A stretch of DNA of 64,000 bases, taken from NCBI RefSeq assembly GCF_033097525.1, contig NZ_CP109907.1:3162001-3226000 (forward strand). The letters run 5' to 3'. The position numbers were made by a program, and so were the translations under genes. This DNA is from Sphingobacterium sp. UGAL515B_05. Lineage in GTDB: Bacteria > Bacteroidota > Bacteroidia > Sphingobacteriales > Sphingobacteriaceae. Positions 53,444-61,821 of the stretch are shown piece by piece (positions within the stretch are counted from its first letter, which is position 1; every line of letters begins with the position of its first letter). The notes under the pieces were generated by a model, which had not been told where the DNA came from, searched no databases, and saw nothing but the letters and a program-made list of their open reading frames with translations.

Positions 53444-53929
53444 ATGAAAGCAATAAATCGTTTCAAAAAAATCACAGCTGCATTAGCTTTGATCGCTGCA
53501 GTGGGATTGGGACAATCCTATGCACAAACGGCTCCTAAAAAAATGGAAAAAGAAGCCAAAAAGTCTGAACAAAAAGCAAAAGAAGTAAAGACTAAAGCCA
53601 ACGAGGCCGAAACGAAAACGAAGGCAGCGCCAGTGAAAGCTACAGCGAAGAAGGAAGCTGCAGTCAAGGAAAAGTCAACGCAGACGAAAAAGATGGCTGA
53701 TACAAAAACACCGCCAGCAGCACCAATGGAAGCGAAGGAAAAAGCCGTAAAAAAAGAAAGCGCTAAATCTGAAAAACAAGCCACTGCTGTTAAAAAGGAT
53801 GCCGTAGCAACAACTGATAAAGCAACAAGTGAAAAATACAACGGCCATACAGTCTATCTCGGTCCAAAAGGTGGCAAATATTACATCAACGGAAATGGTA
53901 ACAAAACGTACATTTCTGACAAAAAATAA
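53444..53929 (+). CDS. Secreted Lys/Ala-rich protein with PBCV-type basic adaptor-like C-terminus
   Basis: This 161-residue protein has a signal peptide (MKAINRFKKITAALALIAAVGLGQSYA). It continues with about 100 residues of Lys, Ala, Glu and Thr (AKKSEQKAKEVKTKANEAET), like histone H1 tails. The last 30 residues (YNGHTVYLGPKGGKYYINGN then GNKTYISDKK) resemble the small 'GPrGG.YYIN..GnKtYi' module known as the PBCV-specific basic adaptor domain. A highly basic chain with a signal peptide suggests binding of an acidic surface or extracellular polymer; that is inference. The Lys-rich part is low complexity, so homology there means little. Confidence 0.75.
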   Translation: MKAINRFKKITAALALIAAVGLGQSYAQTAPKKMEKEAKKSEQKAKEVKTKANEAETKTKAAPVKATAKKEAAVKEKSTQTKKMADTKTPPAAPMEAKEKAVKKESAKSEKQATAVKKDAVATTDKATSEKYNGHTVYLGPKGGKYYINGNGNKTYISDKK

Positions 53930-53954
53930 AGAGCAGCTGAAAACGAATTATATC

Positions 53955-53988
53955 AAAAAGGGGACAGTACGATCGATGTCCCCTTTTT
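53955..53988. terminator. Bidirectional terminator
   Basis: AAAAAGGGGACA and TGTCCCCTTTTT form a 12-base stem with a ten-base loop, between the small secreted protein gene and the SNF2 helicase gene. Confidence 0.9.
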
Positions 53989-54001
53989 TGATTTCAATAG
54001 T

Positions 54002-57000
54002 TTATCGTAGCAAATTCATTAAATAGCTTTTGTCGAGATAAAAGACATCTAAACTTCCGCCCTCATCCAGAATACTGTTGCTAATCTCCTTTTTATGTTG
54101 CTGTAAGGTCTGAATTTTATCTTCGACCGTGTTAGGGCTGATTAATCGAACAGCGGTGACCGTCTTTTGTTGCCCCATACGATAGATCCTGTCGATTGCC
54201 TGTTGTTCAACAGCAGGATTCCACCAGGGGTCTACCAGGTACACTACATCGGCTGCGGTAAGATTAAGTCCGGTACCACCGGCTTTTAGACTAACCAGAA
54301 AAACGGGGATATCCTTGTCGGATTGAAAGTCACTAACCAATTTACCTCGATTTTTGGACTGGCCCGTGAGCATCAACGCGCGAATCCCCTGTTTATCCAA
54401 AGCCTCTTTAATCAGGTTGAGCATACTGACAAACTGTGAAAACACGATCATTTTGTGCTGGTCTTTTTTATGCTGAATCTGCTCGATAAGCATTTCGATT
54501 TTGGCAGAGTCCGCAGCGGTAGTCAGATCTTCGTTTTGGAGAAGTTTGCTTGAATTACATATCTGACGCAATTTTGTTAGACCTTTTAGGACATGCATGG
54601 GGCTTTTCTTGATTTCATCGCCATCTTTGGCTGAGATAAAATCCCGAAACTCTTTTTCATAAAGATCATAAATTCGCCGTTGGGCAGTTTTCATCTCACA
54701 GTAAAGGATCAGTTCATTTTTTGCAGGAAGATCACGTAATACATCCTGTTTTGTTCTACGGAGAATGAAAGGCTTTATTTTCTCTTTCAGCATTTTTTTT
54801 CTCTTGCGGTCATGGAAAGCATCAATAGGAGTCGTATAGACATCTTTGAAATATTTTTTGCTTCCTAGTAGCCCCGGCACAATAAAGGAAAGCTGGGCAT
54901 AAAGATCCATCGTATTATTCTCGATAGGAGTTCCTGTTAAAATAATGCGATTTCTTGATTTTAATAAATTTACCGTTTTGTATCGCTGGGAATCCGGGTT
55001 TTTGATTTGCTGCGATTCGTCCAATATGACATAATTGAAGGTTATTTTTTTTAGCGTATTAATATCCGTCAGCAGGTTGTGATAAGAAATTAAAACAAGG
55101 TCATATTGTTCAAACTGCATCCCTTTTTCCATTCTATTTGGACCATCTAAAACCAACGTCTGGAAAGATGGAAGGAATTGCTGGATTTCATGCCGCCAAT
55201 TAAAAATTAAGGTCGTGGGAAGTACAAGTAATGTTGGTGCAGATTGTCCCTTTGCTTTTTGAGTAGCCAGAAAGGCTAATATTTGGATCGTTTTGCCAAG
55301 TCCCATGTCATCGGCAAGACAGCCGCCAAAGTTAAGCCCATCCAAGAAATGCAGCCATTGTAGTCCTTGTTGCTGATAAGGACGTAAGTTTCCGACAAAA
55401 GTTGGAGGTAGCTGGACCTCGGATAGCGAAGAAAAATTAGCGAGCTGCTTTCTCAATGTGCTGAGCTCCGCCAACACGATGGGGTCTAACTCAGCCTGAT
55501 CAAATAGTTGATCGATCTCATTGAATTTGTATTTTGGAATTTCAATGAAATCATCAGCGATCGATTCGGCAGCATTAAAATAGGCCTCAAATTTATCGAG
55601 CCACTGTTGCGGTAAAATGCCCTGGGTGCCGTCATCCAAGGTGATGAATTGCGAGCGGTTCCGTACTGCCTTTTCAAGTTTTTTTAGGGAGACACTTTTG
55701 GGACCAAATTTGACCTGTATATTGGCGTTGAACCAATTTTGTCCACTGAGGACCTCTACATGTATTTTTCCCTTAAAACGGCTTAATTTATTTCCATGTA
55801 ACGTATTAAATCCAATGATCTGTATACCCTGATGCTGCCATTCCTCAAAAGCATCCAGAAACCAGTTACTGTCCAGAAAGTATTTGCGATGCAAATAAAA
55901 ATGCTGAAAACTTCCCGCATCCATTTGCTCCTGAAAATAGGGATGCTGTTTCAGTAACAGGGAAATAACTTTTGTTTCAGCTTCACGTTTCCGATCGACC
56001 AAAAATTGTGTACCCTTGCTGTCTGTACCGAATATATTCCGCTTACTTAAAATAGGAATTTCGACCTCACCATAACGCATGACAGGAATAAGGTTGACAA
56101 AATCTTCCGATTCCTCCAGAAACAAAAGTGGCTGCATGTCCTGATAATACAGATTTTCCTTCAACTGTGGCTTGCTTGCTTTGGGAATATCTTTAAAATT
56201 TAACTCCACGGAATGTGCTATCTGTTCCAAAAACAACCTGTTGAATTCTTCGAACTTACGCTGATGGATCAATAATTGCTCCCCCTTATTGCCAAACAAA
56301 CGGATCAACTTGAGGTGAAACCTATTTTCAATCAGAAAAAGCTGATTTTTGATGAGAATGAAATGGTCCAAAAGAACAACTAAATCCTGTAAATTGTAGG
56401 CTATCGTATGAATATGAATTTCTCCATGAATGGCATAAAACGCACCTTTTTTTGTAATAAAGAGCTTAATATCACCTTTGTTTAGGTTAAATTGAACCGG
56501 GGATAAGGTGGAGGCTGTTATATTGTCGGATTTTTCATAGTCATGCAGATAAAAATCGAGGTGTAAAGGGTTTTTTGCAACCGCTTTCAGGCTGGAGCTG
56601 ATTTCGATATCCTGTTGCACAGCTTGGGAAAATTGGTAAACAGCGGTGTAAAATTGCATTTCCTCAATTGAGCTGCTTTGCCAGATACGAGACTGGCTCT
56701 CACTAGCGGAAATCGGGTTTTTAGGAAGGCCGGATTTCGTCATTGGCGCTCGACACAGGAGTATTTGTAGATTTTTGTAATACCGGTTGCGCGTTAACAC
56801 CACAAAATGATGCTGCTGTTCGGCTGTCGTCTTGACCTTCGGAGCAAGAGATTCCTCCACTAAATCAAAGTCATCAATGGAGGTTAGTTGTTTGTCTTTT
56901 AACAGAAACTCCAGCTTCCCTGTTTTGATCTGGGCAGCAAAATAGTTTTCTAAAGACGATTCCTTTTCCATCCCATATTGTGCCGCAACCTTCTTGAGGA

Positions 57001-57316
57001 GATGCTGATAGCGGTTGGGATCAAAAAATGCCAGCCAATTCTCCTGTGTAAATAGTTTACTTAAAGCCGCTTTTTGATGACGGCAGAATCCTGTTTGTGG
57101 ACAACTGCAAAAGACGGCTGTTGTGGGCAATGTATGGATGATCATCACTTCAAAATCGGTATAATTCTCCAGTACCTGAAAAGTTGCCTGATTGACCTCC
57201 ATTTCCATCGCATTGACCTGGAAATGGGCCAGTGTCAGGTCCATCCAAGGAAAATAAGAATAACGGCTCACCTTGGTGAAATCGATATCGGTCAATGTAT
57301 ACTGATGGAATTCCAT
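54002..57316 (-). CDS. SNF2-family helicase/ATPase with N-terminal SWIM-like zinc finger
   Basis: This 1104-residue protein has a SWIM-like CxC...CxH (VFCSCPQTGFCRHQKAA) near residue 70, then a long middle region. The SNF2 core follows: Walker A DDMGLGKTIQILAFL near residue 670, the DESQ form of the DEAH box in VILDESQQIKN near 767, LTGTPIENN, and a helicase C domain with LKAGGTGLNLTAADVVYLVDPWWNP and RIYRMGQ near 1035. It should translocate on DNA or strip proteins from nucleic acid. It starts nine bases after the TonB receptor stop, so it is probably in the same transcript. Confidence 0.92.
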   Translation of the reverse strand: MEFHQYTLTDIDFTKVSRYSYFPWMDLTLAHFQVNAMEMEVNQATFQVLENYTDFEVMIIHTLPTTAVFCSCPQTGFCRHQKAALSKLFTQENWLAFFDPNRYQHLLKKVAAQYGMEKESSLENYFAAQIKTGKLEFLLKDKQLTSIDDFDLVEESLAPKVKTTAEQQHHFVVLTRNRYYKNLQILLCRAPMTKSGLPKNPISASESQSRIWQSSSIEEMQFYTAVYQFSQAVQQDIEISSSLKAVAKNPLHLDFYLHDYEKSDNITASTLSPVQFNLNKGDIKLFITKKGAFYAIHGEIHIHTIAYNLQDLVVLLDHFILIKNQLFLIENRFHLKLIRLFGNKGEQLLIHQRKFEEFNRLFLEQIAHSVELNFKDIPKASKPQLKENLYYQDMQPLLFLEESEDFVNLIPVMRYGEVEIPILSKRNIFGTDSKGTQFLVDRKREAETKVISLLLKQHPYFQEQMDAGSFQHFYLHRKYFLDSNWFLDAFEEWQHQGIQIIGFNTLHGNKLSRFKGKIHVEVLSGQNWFNANIQVKFGPKSVSLKKLEKAVRNRSQFITLDDGTQGILPQQWLDKFEAYFNAAESIADDFIEIPKYKFNEIDQLFDQAELDPIVLAELSTLRKQLANFSSLSEVQLPPTFVGNLRPYQQQGLQWLHFLDGLNFGGCLADDMGLGKTIQILAFLATQKAKGQSAPTLLVLPTTLIFNWRHEIQQFLPSFQTLVLDGPNRMEKGMQFEQYDLVLISYHNLLTDINTLKKITFNYVILDESQQIKNPDSQRYKTVNLLKSRNRIILTGTPIENNTMDLYAQLSFIVPGLLGSKKYFKDVYTTPIDAFHDRKRKKMLKEKIKPFILRRTKQDVLRDLPAKNELILYCEMKTAQRRIYDLYEKEFRDFISAKDGDEIKKSPMHVLKGLTKLRQICNSSKLLQNEDLTTAADSAKIEMLIEQIQHKKDQHKMIVFSQFVSMLNLIKEALDKQGIRALMLTGQSKNRGKLVSDFQSDKDIPVFLVSLKAGGTGLNLTAADVVYLVDPWWNPAVEQQAIDRIYRMGQQKTVTAVRLISPNTVEDKIQTLQQHKKEISNSILDEGGSLDVFYLDKSYLMNLLR

Positions 57317-57325
57317 GATGCTTGG

Positions 57326-59395
57326 TTAAAAATTAAAACTCATTCCGCCATAATAATTACGTAAAGGGGCAGGATTAAAATACCGTCCTCCAAAAGCATT
57401 GATATCGTTTCCAAGACTATATTTTTCATTGAGTAGATTGTCGGCCCCAACAAAAAATCTGATTTTATGCCGTGAACAGACAGATTTGCTCCAGGATAAT
57501 TTGCCTTGTAAAAGATGATACCGTTTGGCATAAACAGTGTTTGCGTCATCCAGTGGTATTGCTGCTGTTAAATTGGAAAGAAGATCCAGATGGAATTCAT
57601 TCGGGAAAAATATATTCAACGAATTTACCCATACCGTTTTAGGAACCGCAGGAAGTTTATTGTCCTTATAGTTTTTGTCGCCTACCTGATAGGTTTTGAA
57701 ACTGTAGTCATTGAGGGAAAAATTGCTGGTCAGCTGTAGGCTACGGACCATACCGGTTGTTTGAGGCCTGATCAAATACATGAATAGCGAGGCTTCCAAT
57801 CCCTTTTGGTTTATTTTACCCGCATTTTGAAAATATTCAGCGCCATTATCTCGTACCTGTCGGATAATGGCATTGTTCATTTGATACGTGTAGGCCGCTG
57901 CGTCTAAAATAATCCGGCGATTCCACAAATGCCAACGAAGCCCAAATTCATGGTTTGTACCTGTTTCTGGTTTCAGCATCGTATTAATTGTATTGTCTGA
58001 CGAGCGGACCTCAGCAACAGTTGGTGCAGAGAAACCTTTAGAAATCGATGCTCTAAGTGCAAGCATTGGAGTGATCAAATAGGATAGTGCTGCTCGTGGC
58101 ATCCATGTACTCCCGAAATCAATATTTTCTTTGTTTTCTTGTGCGACAGGAAAACGTTGCTGGTAGCCAATTTTATTCTCATTTAATCCGAGCGACAGCT
58201 CTACCTGGAGACGCTCTAGCCACTCCAGTTGGGTGCGTGCAAAAAATGATTGCTGACTATTTTCCAATTTGTCCTTGGCCTGAGGATCGGTAGCGACACC
58301 TAGGGCGTTGTCATAATTGTCAATAGCATACCAGCCCTTTTGCGCTTCCAAGCCCAGTTGGACTTCATATTTTAAATCTTGGCTCAACAGATCGACATAA
58401 GATAAATACAGGCGCGTTCCTAAATTCTTTTCATCTCTTTTCTCGTAATTGGTGATGAAGGGATTTTTGATCTGATTGGATGAACCAAATACACTGGCGA
58501 ATAAGGTCATCTTAGAACTGAGATGCGTCTGGTTGCTCAGTCCACCAAAGAATGTTTTATCGTAGATTGCTGCTTTTTGTTCAGCAGCACCAGGATTTGG
58601 TCCGCCCTTAGGCCGGGCCTGCCTGCGGTCGCTCTCCATTTGTGCTGCGGTGAGCCCTCCCGGAGTTTGGTAACCGAGATCCGAATAGAAACCGGTGAAT
58701 TTCAATTCGGATGTTTTTGCATATTGCCAATTGTAATTGAGCTGGATATTCTTTTTGTTTAAGGCTGAATTCTGGCGATAACCGTCACTTCTCGTCCAAC
58801 TTTGATTGATAGCAAGTTGCTGAGTCCGGTTGATGGGTAATATTGCATTGAGCTGTTCTTGGAAAAGACCGTAGGAGCTCCCCGTTAATTGGAGGTTGAC
58901 TTCAGGTTTGTCAGATCGATCAAATCCTTTACTATAAAAGGAGAGTACACCGCCTGAATTGGCCCCATAGATCGATCCATCTGGACCTTTCAATATATTT
59001 ATTTGTCCAATTGCGGATGGATCTATCAAGTTAAGATAGGTGTTCCCGCCTGCGTCAGTAAATGGAAAGTCGTCCAGATATATTTTGACATTGCGAACAC
59101 CAAAAGGTGAACGGATCATACTCCCACGGAGTGCTAGCCGGTAACTCCCAGGGGAACGTTCTTCCATGCGTAAACCCGGCACCCTGTTCATTGCTGAAAC
59201 AAAAGAGGGCGACTGCTGGGATTGGATCATTTGGCTGCTTAACACAGCCGCAGAAGATGTCAATCGCAATAGCGGTTGTTTATTGAAGTAGGCTTTAACT
59301 TCGACTTGTTCTAGCCGATTAGTCGTAGTATCCACTTCCTGCGCATATAATTTGCTACATAAACCAAGGGTAGCAAGTAGGTAATATCTTTTCAT
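57326..59395 (-). CDS. TonB-dependent outer-membrane receptor
   Basis: This 689-residue receptor has a short signal peptide (MKRYYLLATLGLCSKLYAQ) and a plug domain with VEVKAYFNKQPLLRLTSSAAVLS, SFVSAMNRVPGLRMEERSPG and ILKGPDGSIYGANSGGVLSF. The barrel ends FNPAPLRNYYGGMSFNF. There is no CarboxypepD_reg domain, so it is not of the SusC type. It may import a metal chelate or vitamin; the ligand is unknown. A lipoprotein gene precedes it by 18 bases and the SNF2 gene follows after nine, all on one strand. Confidence 0.9.
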   Translation of the reverse strand: MKRYYLLATLGLCSKLYAQEVDTTTNRLEQVEVKAYFNKQPLLRLTSSAAVLSSQMIQSQQSPSFVSAMNRVPGLRMEERSPGSYRLALRGSMIRSPFGVRNVKIYLDDFPFTDAGGNTYLNLIDPSAIGQINILKGPDGSIYGANSGGVLSFYSKGFDRSDKPEVNLQLTGSSYGLFQEQLNAILPINRTQQLAINQSWTRSDGYRQNSALNKKNIQLNYNWQYAKTSELKFTGFYSDLGYQTPGGLTAAQMESDRRQARPKGGPNPGAAEQKAAIYDKTFFGGLSNQTHLSSKMTLFASVFGSSNQIKNPFITNYEKRDEKNLGTRLYLSYVDLLSQDLKYEVQLGLEAQKGWYAIDNYDNALGVATDPQAKDKLENSQQSFFARTQLEWLERLQVELSLGLNENKIGYQQRFPVAQENKENIDFGSTWMPRAALSYLITPMLALRASISKGFSAPTVAEVRSSDNTINTMLKPETGTNHEFGLRWHLWNRRIILDAAAYTYQMNNAIIRQVRDNGAEYFQNAGKINQKGLEASLFMYLIRPQTTGMVRSLQLTSNFSLNDYSFKTYQVGDKNYKDNKLPAVPKTVWVNSLNIFFPNEFHLDLLSNLTAAIPLDDANTVYAKRYHLLQGKLSWSKSVCSRHKIRFFVGADNLLNEKYSLGNDINAFGGRYFNPAPLRNYYGGMSFNF

Positions 59396-59413
59396 CGTTA
59401 GGGTTTGGTCGGC

Positions 59414-60205
59414 TTAGTCTGCAAATTCCTGACTGAAATAAATTTCAAAAATCTGCTTTTTCTTATTGTATTTTAGGCATTGAAAATTCGCATATACGGA
59501 GCTGGTCGGCACACAAAGACTGTTGGCCATGGCTTCTTTTGAGAATTTTTTGTTCAGACAGCCCTGCTGCAAATCAAAGTTTTTGTTCGTCGAAATATCG
59601 GTCACATCAAAGGAATTGTCGTCAATCAGGTAATTTGAATTGTTTAAACGAATATAATCCTCTTGATAAACCAGTTCGGAAGCAACGAGATAATCGAGCG
59701 ATCCAAAGCTGGATGAACAATCCAGATTTTGAAGGGTATTGACAACTTTTAACTCTTTATACAAGGTGTTGTATGTATTGCGTTTATGATCGAATAAGGT
59801 GATCTCGATGTGATGATTATCTTTGTTGTACAGCATATACCCAAGGTCACCGGAGCCATTTTCGAAGATATTCCCTTTCGCGATCGCTAAAACAGCCAAG
59901 TTAGGATGCCCAAGAAAATAATCCTGCTGGTCTGCACTTAGTGTTGTCGTTAACTTCTGATGAAGTTTATCGAAGAGGCCGGCATCGTTCATTTTCATTA
60001 ACTGCTGCGTTTGTTCTTTAGTTCTATCTGCAAAACGCGGGTTATCGTAGCTCGAAGTATCCGATGGGAGCGGTGGTGATGCAGGAGGGACTACCTGTTC
60101 TTTCTTTTGTACGTCATTTTTCGTTGTTTTTGGCGTCTTTGTCTGATGACAGGAAACAAGAGCCAATGATAATACAATGTATAGAAAAAAGGTTTTTAAA
60201 TTCAT
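59414..60205 (-). CDS. Lipoprotein of unknown function, first gene of the TonB receptor run
   Basis: This 263-residue protein has a lipobox LALVSC with lipidated Cys19 followed by HQTKTPKTTKND, then a Pro-rich linker (VVPPASPPLPSD). The body contains NGSGDLGYMLYNKDNHHIEITLFDHKRNTYNTLYKEL, a beta-rich stretch I cannot place. It ends with the aromatic FEIYFSQEFAD. Its stop is 18 bases before the TonB receptor start, which suggests a partner role at the outer membrane. No known family is recognised. Confidence 0.72.
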   Translation of the reverse strand: MNLKTFFLYIVLSLALVSCHQTKTPKTTKNDVQKKEQVVPPASPPLPSDTSSYDNPRFADRTKEQTQQLMKMNDAGLFDKLHQKLTTTLSADQQDYFLGHPNLAVLAIAKGNIFENGSGDLGYMLYNKDNHHIEITLFDHKRNTYNTLYKELKVVNTLQNLDCSSSFGSLDYLVASELVYQEDYIRLNNSNYLIDDNSFDVTDISTNKNFDLQQGCLNKKFSKEAMANSLCVPTSSVYANFQCLKYNKKKQIFEIYFSQEFAD

Positions 60206-60312
60206 GATGAAGTATCGTCAATGCCAATTCAGTCACTCTTCGTGAATAGAAAGAGCAACAACATCGGCTAATTTAGTTATTTTATGGCAAACAAAGCTGT
60301 CGCAACCTGGAT

Positions 60313-61623
60313 TTAGAAGGCTTCATTCAGCCCTAAAAAGAAACCACGGGAGCCATATTTTCCAAAGGCATAGTCCAGACATAGATTTGTACGTGTTGCT
60401 TTGTTAAAGAGCACCCGTAATCCGGCACCACCCCCAGGTTGCCACCTTTCAAAAAGTTTGGTGCCCAGTTCGTCGCTGGCAGTCTGTAGGTTAAAAAAAG
60501 CAGCTCCGCTCAAAAAGCGATTCTTTAAAATTGGGAAGCGGTATTCTGTTTCGGCATAACCGAAAGAAATTCCTTTGAAATAACCAATGGTATAACCCCG
60601 TCCACTTCTGACGGCTACGTCTCTTCCCGTTCCTGGGAGATCAAAATAGGGAAGTGTACCACCAAGTTTATAGGAGCCCCAATACCAGAAGGCAAGTACA
60701 TGAGCGGGGTCGGACTGAGATAGACTAAAGTATTTTCGAAAGTCGGTGGTAAGCTGTACAGCACTTTTGCTACTGCCCAACAGCGTTGTGTTCCATCGCA
60801 CACCGATATCCGAATAGATTCCTTTGTAAGGCCTATTGGGATTGTCTCTTGTCATATATTGCATATTGAGCAATAGTCCATTGGAATTATAACTGTCGGG
60901 CTCGAAGCCATGTTTTTCGGTGTAGATGGTATTGGGCGTAATGTTGCCATTGGGGCCGCTGCTGGTTATTTTTCGTCGTAAGTCAAACGCCAATCCGGCT
61001 CCAACAAATAGTCCGTCGGCGATACGTTTATAGACTTTTTCATTAAATGTAAACGCGTTATATTTTGCTCCGTATTTCTTATGGTCGGGGTTGGCAAGGA
61101 TCTCTTCATCGGCATTGTTCCATTTTCCATGGGGAGTCATGCCCAAACCCGCATCTAAAGCGACCATTTTGACAAGTGCAAAAGCGCCCTGAAAATTTAG
61201 TTTATTGTTGGGGGTAAAGATATTATGACTGATATAGAAGACCATGATGTTTTTTGTGGTGATTGAGGCGGATGTCGCTGCGATCGACATGGTCGTTGTT
61301 TTGGGGTCGCCCAGTACTTTCCCGGCGACAGCCTTGATTCCGATCTGACCACCAATGGTTGGGTTGTAGGCAATGTTGGGCATTAAGGTGATGGGAGAGC
61401 GTTTACTCGCGTGTTCCTTTTTTCGTTTGGGATGGATTATTCTTCCGATTAAATCCGATATATCGTATTGACTGGCCATGGCCGAGTCACGCTGATGTTT
61501 GTACTGTGCAAGAGAGTCTGTTTTTGCCTCGGTTTGAGCAGCGAGCAGCGTAGGGATTGAAATTAAAAGTATTCCTAAAAAAGCATGTCGGAAGAAATCG
61601 TTAAAACGTAAAAGTTGATGCAT
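60313..61623 (-). CDS. BamA/TamA-like outer-membrane protein (surface antigen barrel)
   Basis: This 436-residue protein has a signal peptide (about 1-29, ending LLAAQ) and a short linker (DSLAQYKHQRDSAMASQYD). It continues with a beta-barrel domain whose C-terminal half, GYTIGYFKGISFGYAETEYRFPILKNRFLSGAAFF and TRTNLCLDYAFGKYGSRGFFLGLNEAF, resembles Omp85-family surface-antigen barrels. No POTRA repeat is evident, so it is a barrel-only member and probably not the essential BamA. The function is unknown. The gene is divergent from the M1 aminopeptidase gene. Confidence 0.8.
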   Translation of the reverse strand: MHQLLRFNDFFRHAFLGILLISIPTLLAAQTEAKTDSLAQYKHQRDSAMASQYDISDLIGRIIHPKRKKEHASKRSPITLMPNIAYNPTIGGQIGIKAVAGKVLGDPKTTTMSIAATSASITTKNIMVFYISHNIFTPNNKLNFQGAFALVKMVALDAGLGMTPHGKWNNADEEILANPDHKKYGAKYNAFTFNEKVYKRIADGLFVGAGLAFDLRRKITSSGPNGNITPNTIYTEKHGFEPDSYNSNGLLLNMQYMTRDNPNRPYKGIYSDIGVRWNTTLLGSSKSAVQLTTDFRKYFSLSQSDPAHVLAFWYWGSYKLGGTLPYFDLPGTGRDVAVRSGRGYTIGYFKGISFGYAETEYRFPILKNRFLSGAAFFNLQTASDELGTKLFERWQPGGGAGLRVLFNKATRTNLCLDYAFGKYGSRGFFLGLNEAF

Positions 61624-61773
61624 ACATTCGGGTCTATCTTAAAACTAAACGTCAAAAAAAATAAAATGTTTTCTCAAGTACTCGGAGCCTGTCTTTTTTT
61701 GATCTTTGAACAAATGCAAATGTGGTATTGTGTTGAAGAAGTTTATTTTTCTTGCGGAGCTGGAGAATTAAAC

Positions 61774-61804
61774 TTGCAAATCACAGCAAATTTATCTTAG
61801 TTTG
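61774..61804 (+). promoter_or_regulatory. Probable promoter of the M1 aminopeptidase gene
   Basis: TTG (61774-61776), a 20-base spacer and TTAGTTTG (61797-61804) match the consensus except for one base in the -7 element. Confidence 0.5.
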
Positions 61805-61821
61805 ATTATTTAAACTAGGAT

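Noticed and set aside
53518..53841. Minus-strand frame opposite the Lys-rich protein
   Set aside because: It is the hydrophobic mirror of a Lys/Ala/Glu repeat and not a gene.
61615..61800. 61-codon plus-strand frame ahead of the M1 gene
   Set aside because: It overlaps the start of the opposing barrel gene and the M1 promoter, and its composition is not coding-like.
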